Shown piece by piece: positions 1 to 11,700 of a DNA stretch of 64,000 bases. The number at the start of each line of letters is the position of its first letter. The first letter of the stretch is position 1. The notes below the pieces were generated by a model. The model did no database searches. It was not told the origin of the DNA and saw only the letters and a list, made by a program, of their open reading frames with translations. The position numbers and the translations under genes were made by a program. Source of the stretch: Zerene cesonia (taxonomy: Eukaryota; Arthropoda; Insecta; Lepidoptera; Pieridae); NCBI RefSeq assembly GCF_012273895.1, contig NC_052102.1, forward strand, positions 9,790,002-9,854,001. Reading direction: 5' to 3'.

Positions 1-3000
1 ATGACACTGCTTCAATTTGTATGCTGAGCTGGGAGAATAAAGATAATTGCATATTTATTTTATTTATTTGCTTAGTGAAAACACTGATGAATCTACTTCA
101 AAAGTTACCCTATTTATTTATTAAATGAACTTTTGATGTGATATGGTCCTATATTTTAATATTTTACTTTCACATTACTATTAAAATAGTATTAAGTATA
201 TGTTAGTCACGAAGTTTCCGCCTACATTTTTAGTATTGTAGTTATTTGTATATAGCTTATTACTCTATATACATCAGACAATATGTATATACGAGCTTAA
301 ATTCTACATTAAACTAGAGGTTGTGTCTTTCTATCATATATGAATTTCTATTCTGCAAACATTAAATAATATTCCTATAAAGTAACTTGTTTTTCCCGAA
401 GTCCACTTAATCCGAAAGTAGAAATCAAATATTTTATTTAAACGTGTAGGGAATGAAATAATCCCATATTGTCACTGCTACAGCAGATTGTATCTGAAAG
501 ATCTGAGAACGATATGTAAAAACAATTGTTGAAAAGCATCTAAAATGTAGTTTTCATTTTTTCAATCATATTTTGGCGCCTTTATGCAAGTTAACACAAT
601 TTTTAGAAGACAAAATAGGCGGTCTCATTTAATATGTATAACACTATGTACTCACCTTAAATTTAATTATAATTAATAATATCATGCGATAGCAGTACCG
701 CAAATCGAGGTACTCGTGTTTTAAAACATTGGCCTTCCGTTTATCCGAAATGGTCGCTGTCCCGATCACTAGGGAGAAACGAGAGTTAAGTGACGTATTA
801 TAATTAGCCAGTGTATTGTATGGAATGTTTCTTCAATATTGGTTGTTAATGCTATAAATCTTAATTCATAACACAATAGGATATTGTCGTACACGACTTT
901 TAAAACATTACCTAATGTGGATGTACGTTTATAAGATTATATTGTAATAACCTTTATATTGTTGTAACCTTTAATGTATATATACCTACATAAGAAATAA
1001 AGCATACCTATAAGTATTACAAGTTTGTTATTTGCTTACTCCATATAGATGGATATTACCTATCACTACATAGTATAAAACAAAGTCACTTTCTCTGTCC
1101 CTAGGTATGCTTAAATCTTCAAAACTACGCAACAGATTTTGATGCTGTTTTTGTAATACATAGAGTGATTCAAGAGGAAGGTGTTTGTGTATAATACCAT
1201 CTATTAAACTTCTCTGAATGTAACGCGTACGAAGCCGCGGGCAAAAGATAGTTAGAAATAGTTTATGGTTACGCTCCCCAAAATGATGGTGGTTCTCAAT
1301 TCAAATGTATTTTTGGCTTTTTTTTTATCTCCGAGGGCTAAAAAAAGGAAAAAAACGATTTTGAACGGATTCCTGTGATTCTCGTGATTATTAAAAGCAA
1401 ATTGTTATCATTTTTGCTATTAGAATATTTCAATCAACGAAAATAAAATCAAATCCGTTTAGTAATTTTTGAGATTAGCGCGTTTAAACATACATTTTAC
1501 CAATGGGATAAGTGCAGAGGTATGAATGAAATGGTTTAATTATTGTTGGTATTTATGTAAAATTTTTAATGTAAAAAAGTAGTTGTATTGTCATATCTTC
1601 GATATATGGGCACATGCTATAGTGGACTTTTTTGTTTATATTGATACCTTTTTATACGATTTGTCAATATGTATAATAAAAAATTTTTTCCCATTTATTT
1701 ATGGCATCGACAGTTTTTGCAGCGCTCGCAATGGCTGGGTTTTTTAAGGCTATATTTTCACATGTTAGGTTATATTACTGTGTTTTATTAGGGATCCCAT
1801 TTTTTTTAATAATTACTATGTCACTCAATAGATGGAGCTATTTAATAATCGAAATTTTGAAATCGGTCCAGTAGTTTTTGTTTTAAACATTACAACACAT
1901 TACAGATATAATATACATTGCTTAGGCCACATGTTAAGTGATGTTTTTACCAAAGTAAACAATTATTTTGAAGAATTGCTTTTTTACTACAATTGCAATT
2001 TACGTTCAGTAGAATTGTTATAATAATGTAAGATTAATATTCTTTTACCCTTACTAAATATTCATTTCTTAATACAAGTATTATTATAGTAACTTAAAAG
2101 ATTTCAGAGGACTTAATACTTAAAGGGTAGGTAAGGGTATATTTAAGAAAACAACATAAATTGTATGGGATTATATATTTTGTAGACATTATAAAGCAAC
2201 ATTCACATTACAATAAACGAGTTTGCGCCGCCGCTCATCGGCAGCTTTAAACTATTCGAATGTAACAGTACGTAATTCGTAACAGCGCATACATTCACAC
2301 TAGTCAACCTCATCGAAACATACACCAATACTGAAAGGGAGAACAAATAACTGTATACTTTACATGTACTTAGTCTAACTAAACACGAGCCTACGCGCCA
2401 CCGAACGGGGCGAAAACGCATAATTTTAAATATCAATTCGTAAATATTTAGATATTATATCGATATAGAATAAAAAACAGGATAAAGACTAGACTTTACA
2501 CTGATCAACGACAAATAGCTAACAGCGATATATCGCGAGTGCCTCTCTGCGGACAGCTTAAATAAAAAATAACGCACACCGCGTTCCGAATGGCGGGCTT
2601 CCATTTTCAAATTTGACGACTCTCAAAATGGCGCCCGCCACTGGCGACAAACTCAAACAATTGAGCGAAATAATAATTCCCCTGAAACGACATGTGACCG
2701 GAACCACATTCCGCAGAGGCGAAATCAATAATATACAATATAAACATTACTTGTTACCTACACAATAAATTACATAAATAATCTGAATTTAAAACAAGTC
2801 TTAGGCTTCATAAACATGCATGTAGTACCATGACAACACCCAGTTTCGCTACACTACGCACGTGGCGGGAACAATATTTACAAATTCGTAGACAAAACAA
2901 GCCGCGGGTGATATGAACGCAACCCCTTTGTACTGACAGGGATATGTTAATATAATTCATAAAATTTCATTTCATTAGAACAATTACATGCTGTAATTAT

Positions 3001-3076
3001 AAAACTGGAAAATATTCGGCACACCTACTATGAAAAAACATTTACATCCAAACATCTAGAATGTCAAAATTTTTTT

Positions 3077-3340
3077 TTTATTCTTTATTTACACACGATT
3101 TGTGTAAACACCTTGAATTTAAGCGATATACCATAGACAATACCAAACCAGCCATTTTCCCCAATGGTCCATTTTTGGCACATAACCCTTGAAATACAGA
3201 TAAATAATACTTTAAACAATGCTTGGAGTGGCAGAGTCTATTGCCAATCTTTACCGCGATTGCTGCAGAAGATTTACTGCTTTGCGAATAACATCCCCGA
3301 TATGATTCATAACTTATAGGTGTATCAGAAAATATTTATT
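3077..3340 (-). terminator. Candidate poly(A) signals of sky
   Basis: Minus-strand AATAAA occurs at 3340-3335 and twice at 3089-3084 and 3082-3077, about 2.3-2.5 kb after the stop codon. I chose them only because they are the nearest exact matches outside the 1-kb gap at 3470-4469, which may hide a closer one. Confidence 0.25.
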
Positions 3341-3469
3341 CATCAATTAGATAAAGAACAGTAGCTCTTCTGCAGCGACCTCGTATCGTCTGTCGCGAAT
3401 AGTCAATGACGAATTATTCTCGAACTTTCTATTTCCTTCTAACTATAATATGCAATAGAAATTTTAAGA

Positions 3470-4469
3470 NNNNNNNNNNNNNNNNNNNNNNNNNNNNNNN
3501 NNNNNNNNNNNNNNNNNNNNNNNNNNNNNNNNNNNNNNNNNNNNNNNNNNNNNNNNNNNNNNNNNNNNNNNNNNNNNNNNNNNNNNNNNNNNNNNNNNNN
3601 NNNNNNNNNNNNNNNNNNNNNNNNNNNNNNNNNNNNNNNNNNNNNNNNNNNNNNNNNNNNNNNNNNNNNNNNNNNNNNNNNNNNNNNNNNNNNNNNNNNN
3701 NNNNNNNNNNNNNNNNNNNNNNNNNNNNNNNNNNNNNNNNNNNNNNNNNNNNNNNNNNNNNNNNNNNNNNNNNNNNNNNNNNNNNNNNNNNNNNNNNNNN
3801 NNNNNNNNNNNNNNNNNNNNNNNNNNNNNNNNNNNNNNNNNNNNNNNNNNNNNNNNNNNNNNNNNNNNNNNNNNNNNNNNNNNNNNNNNNNNNNNNNNNN
3901 NNNNNNNNNNNNNNNNNNNNNNNNNNNNNNNNNNNNNNNNNNNNNNNNNNNNNNNNNNNNNNNNNNNNNNNNNNNNNNNNNNNNNNNNNNNNNNNNNNNN
4001 NNNNNNNNNNNNNNNNNNNNNNNNNNNNNNNNNNNNNNNNNNNNNNNNNNNNNNNNNNNNNNNNNNNNNNNNNNNNNNNNNNNNNNNNNNNNNNNNNNNN
4101 NNNNNNNNNNNNNNNNNNNNNNNNNNNNNNNNNNNNNNNNNNNNNNNNNNNNNNNNNNNNNNNNNNNNNNNNNNNNNNNNNNNNNNNNNNNNNNNNNNNN
4201 NNNNNNNNNNNNNNNNNNNNNNNNNNNNNNNNNNNNNNNNNNNNNNNNNNNNNNNNNNNNNNNNNNNNNNNNNNNNNNNNNNNNNNNNNNNNNNNNNNNN
4301 NNNNNNNNNNNNNNNNNNNNNNNNNNNNNNNNNNNNNNNNNNNNNNNNNNNNNNNNNNNNNNNNNNNNNNNNNNNNNNNNNNNNNNNNNNNNNNNNNNNN
4401 NNNNNNNNNNNNNNNNNNNNNNNNNNNNNNNNNNNNNNNNNNNNNNNNNNNNNNNNNNNNNNNNNNNNN
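3470..4469. other. Assembly gap (1000 N)
   Basis: Exactly 1000 N, probably a fixed-size scaffold gap of unknown true length. Open frames that cross it are artefacts. Confidence 0.99.
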
Positions 4470-5254
4470 GGCCGTTTTCGCGGGCAGTTTCATCGCACCC
4501 GATACGATCATGAGCATTCGCCAACAGACAAATAACATCTAAACATCTTTGGTACATTATTGTGAGCAAAGAGCGAATTACACCAAAGCCTTAAGCGATA
4601 ATTTATACGATATCAAATACTGTCGTTGCCAATTAAACCTCGCGGTTAATATATTTCGCTTGTTCGCGGACCTTAATTTCACTGGAATGTTCACATTACA
4701 CTATCCCACGGCTAGGCCCAACAAATATTGCTTTACAATAAGCGTAATACATCAGAGTAGGTACGATACGTCCATTTTGTACTTACATACATCTATATAT
4801 ATTTATATAATTAAAGAAACAACCTAAAGTCCCCGTATTCGTTGTCTTGTACGGACAGCTGTGTTGTAAGGTAACTACGGGGTTTACAATAAATATAGGA
4901 TTAATTCTACACAGTCTGTTCAGACGGCAAGGGGTGATCAATAAATCGCATATGAACCCATTTTAGCGGCCCCTCTACAAAAATATACGAACTGTTATAC
5001 CGCTAGTGTATTACGGAGCTCTATTTTGTTGCAACTCGATAGAAACAATCACGGATCGCTAAGATTAAAATGGATTAAGAAAAATATGAAACTTATTGAC
5101 GACCTCGACCGGCAAGCAATCACAACACTTAGCCATAATCTGGATTAGCGCAAGTTTGATACATCGAAGTTACACAATCGAACACTATTTGAACGATATA
5201 GACTTATGTTATAATCGCAATATCACATCACTCGGGGATCAAAGAGATTACATC

Positions 5255-5590
5255 ACTCCGTGGACCGTCGATGCTAGTCGACGCTTGATCTTTTGTGGGA
5301 CAGTCGCCATTCTGCTGACGATTGATCGACTAACCAGAGTCCAGGTCATATTAAATCGTGTGGGACAGTCGATTTGATCACAGTCATTGATTAGGTCAGT
5401 AGAACATAGCTCAGTCAATTGACAGTTGGTGCAGGCGATTGACCGAGTCCGATCAAAGTAGGCTAGGAACAAATCGCCTTATAAATATAGTAAACAGACC
5501 CGGTCATAGTCAATTGACCAAGTCTGATACCAATCCTGACAAAGTTTTCCCAAGATTGACCAAACTCCTCAAGATCAGTTGACCATGACC
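5255..5590. repeat. Degenerate GATTGACC-type repeat next to the sky stop codon
   Basis: At least eight loosely spaced variants of GATTGACC/GTCAATTGAC, among them perfect palindromes GTCAATTGAC at 5414-5423 and 5509-5518 and GTGGGACAGTCG near 5295 and 5361. It lies in the expected 3' UTR on the minus strand. Confidence 0.5.
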
Positions 5591-5614
5591 TTCGACCCTA
5601 CGTGTCCCAAGCAC

Positions 5615-5756
5615 TTAGGCGCCCGCAAACCCGTAGACCTCGAGCACACGTATCTCGAAGTCACCGCTGGGACAGAGCGGCGGATTGTTGAACGTGGAGC
5701 AGCGGTCCGTCTTGCCGTAGCGGATGTTCTCGTCCATCCATATCGCTTGCCCGTCG
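5615..5756 (-). CDS. sky: sky last coding exon: TLDc C-terminus and stop
   Basis: Starts after CACAG with the third base of a split Gly codon and encodes 46 residues, then TAA at 5617-5615. It reads GDGQAIWMDENIRYGKTDRC, then STFNNPPLCPSGDFEIRVL, then EVYGFAGA. It matches the TLDc end GGQALYIDGDLNRG, CDTFNNQPLC and AAVEAWGF of TBC1D24. The upstream exon ends ITIGG + GG, so the junction gives the glycine run GGGDGQ typical of TLDc. All array copies end with GG or AG and could in principle join here; only A and B do so with an open frame. Confidence 0.97.
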
Positions 5757-8700
5757 CTGTGGATGTACGGATTATTGATTCAATTGAAGCGTCATTAACG
5801 TCATTAAAATTAAAATTAAATAAAAATGTAATCATAAAAAATATCTGCCATCTTCACCACCATCATCTGCCACAATTCTTGAAAATATTTATTCTATAAC
5901 ATGACATAAATTTTAATCTTTTGGTAATAGAATATAAATTAGCAAAAACTCTACTCTAATACTTCGCGCGGATGGATGTGTGCAGGGGCCACGAACAGCG
6001 ACTTCCCTCGCGTCGTCTTCGCCCTCTACACTGCGGGTACCAGATGAAGGTTGCAAAGGAAAGCATACTGACCTGCCCCCAATAGTGATCATCGTATTAT
6101 CCGCATCCTTAAACGGCGAGATGCCGCATGTCGTTTTCGTACCCCTCTCCTCCAAGGCGCAAGCGACCTAAGGATACTTCGCGCGTAGCGGTGTTAAACT
6201 GAAGAGGAGAGCATACCGACCCACCTCCAATAGTGATCATTCTATTATCCGTATCCACAAACAGCGAGAAGCTGCACGTCGTCTTCGTATCCCTTCCTCC
6301 AAGGCGCAAGCGACCTCGGGATATTTCGCGCGTACCGGATTCAAACTGTAAAGGAAAACATACGAACCCGCCCCCAATAGTGATCATCGTATTATCTCCA
6401 TCCATAAAAAGCAAGTTGTCCTATGTTCTTATAGCGCCCTCCTCCTCTAAGGCGCAAGCGACCTAGGGATACTTCGCGCGTACCGGATACAACCTGCCAA
6501 GGGAAGCATACGAACCCGCCCCCAACAGTGATCATCGTGTTATCCGCCGCCATAAACAGCGAGTTGCCGTAGGTGGCCTTCGCGTCCCCCTCCTCCTCGA
6601 GCGCGCAGCCCACCCAGGGGTACTTGGCGCGCACGGGCTGCAAGCTGCAAAGTGCCGAGAGGCGTGACTGACCCGCCGCCGATGGTGATCATCTTGGAGT
6701 CGGCCGCCATGAACAGCTCGGAGCCGTGCGCCACGCGCTGCTCCTCCTTGCCGTCGCCGGCGGAGCAGCCCACCCACGGGTACTTGGCGCGCTCCGGGTA
6801 AAGGCTGCAAGCGGAACGCGCGTCACGCACTACGTGGACGGTGCTGCCAGCCTTTTTTTTTACTTTTTTTTCTAGTTGTTCGTGTGTGTCGATATACAAG
6901 AGCACTTTGTACTGTTTTATGCGTGAGCGTGATAGTTGTTGATCGATACGAGAGAATTGCTTTTTTATTTAGATCGATCTGTGTTTTATGTAGAAATCAA
7001 AAAAGTACATTTGTATCCCTCTTTTATTTATATCTATGTCTATATTCGTCGATATAAGAGGATAATTAATTGATATCGTTTTAAATATATGAATTTTACT
7101 TTGAATTCTAGTGTAGAAATACAATTGAGTACCGTTTTACATGAATGTATGTCTTATTCGGTACTATATAACATTTTATAATGCTGTCATATCAGTAAGC
7201 ATTCTTTAAAAAGTAATAGTATGAATATATAATATTTGCGAACACAATATTTGTTATTTGTCGAATTGTGTAGTATACTACATAATTGTGTAGTATACAC
7301 ATAAGTACCGTACAATGTTTAATATACTTAGTCTGGCCATAAATACTGTTACACTTAATTATAAAAAAATATTACATTTGAATTTCGAATCTNNNNNNNN
7401 NNNNNNNNNNNNNNNNNNNNNNNNNNNNNNNNNNNNNNNNNNNNNNNNNNNNNNNNNNNNNNNNNNNNNNNNNNNNNNNNNNNNNNNNNNNNNNNNNNNN
7501 NNNNNNNNNNNNNNNNNNNNNNNNNNNNNNNNNNNNNNNNNNNNNNNNNNNNNNNNNNNNNNNNNNNNNNNNNNNNNNNNNNNNNNNNNNNNNNNNNNNN
7601 NNNNNNNNNNNNNNNNNNNNNNNNNNNNNNNNNNNNNNNNNNNNNNNNNNNNNNNNNNNNNNNNNNNNNNNNNNNNNNNNNNNNNNNNNNNNNNNNNNNN
7701 NNNNNNNNNNNNNNNNNNNNNNNNNNNNNNNNNNNNNNNNNNNNNNNNNNNNNNNNNNNNNNNNNNNNNNNNNNNNNNNNNNNNNNNNNNNNNNNNNNNN
7801 NNNNNNNNNNNNNNNNNNNNNNNNNNNNNNNNNNNNNNNNNNNNNNNNNNNNNNNNNNNNNNNNNNNNNNNNNNNNNNNNNNNNNNNNNNNNNNNNNNNN
7901 NNNNNNNNNNNNNNNNNNNNNNNNNNNNNNNNNNNNNNNNNNNNNNNNNNNNNNNNNNNNNNNNNNNNNNNNNNNNNNNNNNNNNNNNNNNNNNNNNNNN
8001 NNNNNNNNNNNNNNNNNNNNNNNNNNNNNNNNNNNNNNNNNNNNNNNNNNNNNNNNNNNNNNNNNNNNNNNNNNNNNNNNNNNNNNNNNNNNNNNNNNNN
8101 NNNNNNNNNNNNNNNNNNNNNNNNNNNNNNNNNNNNNNNNNNNNNNNNNNNNNNNNNNNNNNNNNNNNNNNNNNNNNNNNNNNNNNNNNNNNNNNNNNNN
8201 NNNNNNNNNNNNNNNNNNNNNNNNNNNNNNNNNNNNNNNNNNNNNNNNNNNNNNNNNNNNNNNNNNNNNNNNNNNNNNNNNNNNNNNNNNNNNNNNNNNN
8301 NNNNNNNNNNNNNNNNNNNNNNNNNNNNNNNNNNNNNNNNNNNNNNNNNNNNNNNNNNNNNNNNNNNNNNNNNNNNNNNNNNNNNNNNNNNNATATTGAA
8401 CTATTCCTAATCCTGTTTGAACTGGCAACACCTTTATGAATACACCCAAACATGAACAATATTCAAATGCAAACATATACAAATGGATCATTTTAAACTC
8501 AACTTTATGAGCAATTTTAACATAGTACTTAATAATATATTTTATCTATACATCTCTTGAATTAATAACAAAATCATAAATTTTATTTATTTCAATTGTT
8601 TAATATTTAAATTACAACATACAACATAAAAATAAAAAGAATCACAAGATATAGAGAGAAAGATATAAGAAAAAAGAAAAGATTAGTAAGCATACAAAAG

Positions 8701-11700
8701 CGATGTCAAACATAGATAATGCTACTAAGTTTAATGTTATGACAATGAACATCAAGTTAGAAGTTAGCATACATATAAACACATAACACAAAGCAACCAA
8801 ACAAGCCAAAGAAGCCTTTACCCGAAGAGCGATACTTCTAATAGATATTAAATCGTTACCGGCTCGAAGGACCAATATTATTGTACCGAAATAAAAATCG
8901 TTGATTGAGACAATTTTTCATGTAATCAAAGGAACACTAAAATGTGTGATCACAACAAAGCAAAAGAATTTTAACATGAATAATAGTTAAAACATATGAC
9001 GGTACAATGTAATAATCTTTTTTGTGTAATAAATTATAAATGGCAAAAGAGCTGTTTATGGCGCCGGAAAAATAATTAAGTAATAAAGAGCACAAAAAAT
9101 TAACTGAAAGAAAATAGACCTATTAATGCAAAGAATATTTTAGCAAACTAAAAGTGAGATAAACACTTGGGACTTGTATGAATATTTAGAAATTAAACAC
9201 TTTTAAACGGATTTTAAGCGAGCGATTTACAGCCAGCGTGGTCACGGGGAGACTATCACGCTCGCTGTAAAGTGTTCCAAACGTCGGGTTAATAATATAA
9301 TGAATAAATCGCGTTTACAAATATTTAATTTCTAAATGTATAATACTCGCGTAAAACCAAACACAAGAAAATACTATTCCATGAACATTTCAATATACCG
9401 TACTCAAATGATTAAAATGTCCATCGTCTTAAATATTAATCAACTACGAAAGTACCAAAACCGATAAATTATTTTCGTTTAGCATTATTAGTATTTAGCA
9501 AATAATATAAAAATTACCATAATTTTTGTAGGTGTTTATATAAGATGGAAAACTCAAAAGGAAACTCCAAAAAAACTCAAAAAAAAAAAACCGACTTACC
9601 TAAAGAGGAAAGTCTCGCCGGTGCCAAAATATGCTTGTCTGTTTCCCCTCTCGTCCTTCTGGTTCCTCTCGAACCATCGCGTGGAACAGTACGCACCGAA
9701 AACCTGAAATATTTTGGATTCGGAACATTAGGAGAGTCGTAGAAAAATGGTCTGATCCAATATGTTGCAATTTATTGCCTCGAAATCAGCAATATAAACA
9801 TAAAAATTAATAATTTAATTGTTACAGTGTTAAACATTCTAATTTACCCATAACAGGAAAAACAAATATTTAATATATTTTTTAAATAAAAATTTGCATG
9901 CTTCAGTTGAATTACAGGAAAAAGAAACAATTTAAGTTCTCCCTCAATTTATTTCGTGGTTTCTATGTGTTCCTTGTTTACACTATTTTGCTATAACATT
10001 AGGAAGGACATAAGGAAATGTCCGTAAATGAAAAATCATCCCGCTCCCCACCCTACACATCACGTCAACGTCGTTACATCAGCATCACAACATGTTCCAA
10101 CTTCATTAGCACACGACCAACACAGGCCCCCGAGCACCCGAGCACCCAACCCCCCTCCTCCTCTCCTCCTCCTCAGTGGGGACTCACCTCGTTGTTACAC
10201 GTCTTAATCATCAGCAGCGTCGGCTCGTGGTGCTCGACGCGCACGTAGAAGGTGGTCAGCGAGCAGCCGTGCTCCTCGGTGGTGTACAGCAGCACCGGCT
10301 GGTACATAGTGATGCGCACGGGCAGCCACGACCACAGCGTGAACAGCTGGAAATGTTCACCGTGCACGAGTATATGGCCATAGGGGACGGGCTACACTAG
10401 ACACTACTGTTCTATATCGCTATGGTCTATGGTCTAAGTCACTATAAGATGAAATACAATGTAACTAAACACAATATCATGAATTAATGATTACATTTTA
10501 AAATAGCGGTAAATTACTTTAAGATTTACCGACATAATAAAGAATGTATGAAACAGAACTTAAGAGACAGAATTTAAAAACTATAAATAAAAAATTGTTA
10601 AATAATTCAAATAACACAAAAGAAATACATTAAGAATTAGAAAATTTAATACAATTAAATGATGATAGTAAAAATAAATCTATAGTACTAATAGACAACA
10701 CGAAAAACGACGTCACAGAATTAGTTGTATCATTAGGGTGACTACGGTGCTGTGTGATTTTGTGAACATCTACACTGTAGTATACAATAACTAGGCTAAT
10801 ATACAGACAAACAACATCGCATGCATGATCATTAGATAAACGAACGGGAGACATTTCGACCATACAACTTAAGTGCAACACCTAGACGATACTTTGTATA
10901 CTCGATGCATTATTCAAAATTTACAAGATATACAAAGCGTCACTTTAACAACGTAAATGATAAAAATATTCACCAAACAGAACCTCTATGTACGTCTAAA
11001 ATCTAAATACGATACTTAAATAGCAAAACGTAAATGTAGAAATAATATAGAAACGTAAATATAGTGCTGATAAACGGTAAAAATGACTCCACTTAATTAA
11101 TAGAACGCAAATAAAGAAGGAATAATCAGCCTAAGAGATAATACCTAAATTACTATGTTACAGGAGCTAGCAGTGAAATGGTTAATGAAATTCATGTAAA
11201 TGTGTGCGTGTGTGAAGAATACGTGAACTTTAGTCCTCTACCTCTATTACCCCGTGATTGGTGAGACATACGATAATTTGTTAATTAATTATCTCTCTTC
11301 AAATACGTTATTATTGTTGAGAAAAATTAAAAAATCTTATAACAATTGAAACAGAAATAACTAAAAGCTTTGCTCGACGGTTTTGACCGTACCTTATAAG
11401 AAAACTTATTACACAATTATTGACTTCTGTAGGGAGTTGGTTTAAACAATACAAAACATAAAAATAATAGAATAATTAAAATAAGAATAATTTTGTTATA
11501 CTTGTTATCCAGAGATTTTGTTAGACACGAGGCATGCATTAATTATTTTAAGTCTTAACTGTATATTTTAATCTTGACAGTTCCTTATATTTAAAAGGAA
11601 CCAAGCAAAATTTTGAAGAGAGATACCCAAAATTACAATATCCATAGTTGCCACCACATCTACACCCGATATTAGTGTATACCCTAATCAAACCTTCTGT

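Larger units (their letters stand above)
1..5614 (-). other. 3' UTR / downstream flank of sky
   Basis: No coding region recognised. Immediately after the stop comes a degenerate repeat (5255-5590). The first AATAAA on the minus strand visible outside the gap is at 3340-3335, and a close pair lies at 3077-3089; either could be the poly(A) signal. Region 1222-1500 looks like an old transposon relic (GAAGCCGCGGGC start, GAGATTAGCGCGTTTAAAC end). The rest is AT-rich and featureless apart from a CpG-rich patch at 2575-2650. Confidence 0.6.
6805..9599 (-). other. sky intron 8 (2.8 kb, includes 1-kb assembly gap)
   Basis: GTAAGT at 9599-9594; the first acceptor of the exon array, CTTGCAG, ends at 6805. 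It holds the gap 7393-8392, a short inverted repeat at 9226-9271 and direct repeats of GTGTAGTATAC near 7268-7300. Further array copies or splice-regulatory elements could hide in the gap. Confidence 0.8.

Noticed and set aside
3406..4569. Long open frames across 3406-4569
   Set aside because: They consist almost wholly of N from the assembly gap.
6109..6414. A 101-residue minus-strand frame made of repeated units over the decayed exon copies
   Set aside because: It joins copies out of their TLDc frame through the linkers; the repetition reflects the tandem exon array and not a repeat protein.
6073..6493. Stop-codon readthrough making copies C and E functional
   Set aside because: C has two stops, D a frameshift, and the Trp codon is lost in all three; decay is the simpler explanation.
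6540..6905. A 121-residue minus-strand frame through exon A and onward
   Set aside because: It reads through the A donor and then crosses copy B in the wrong frame; the real exon ends at 6673.
7315..8491. Long open frames across 7315-8491
   Set aside because: Artefact of the 1000-N gap in sky intron 8.
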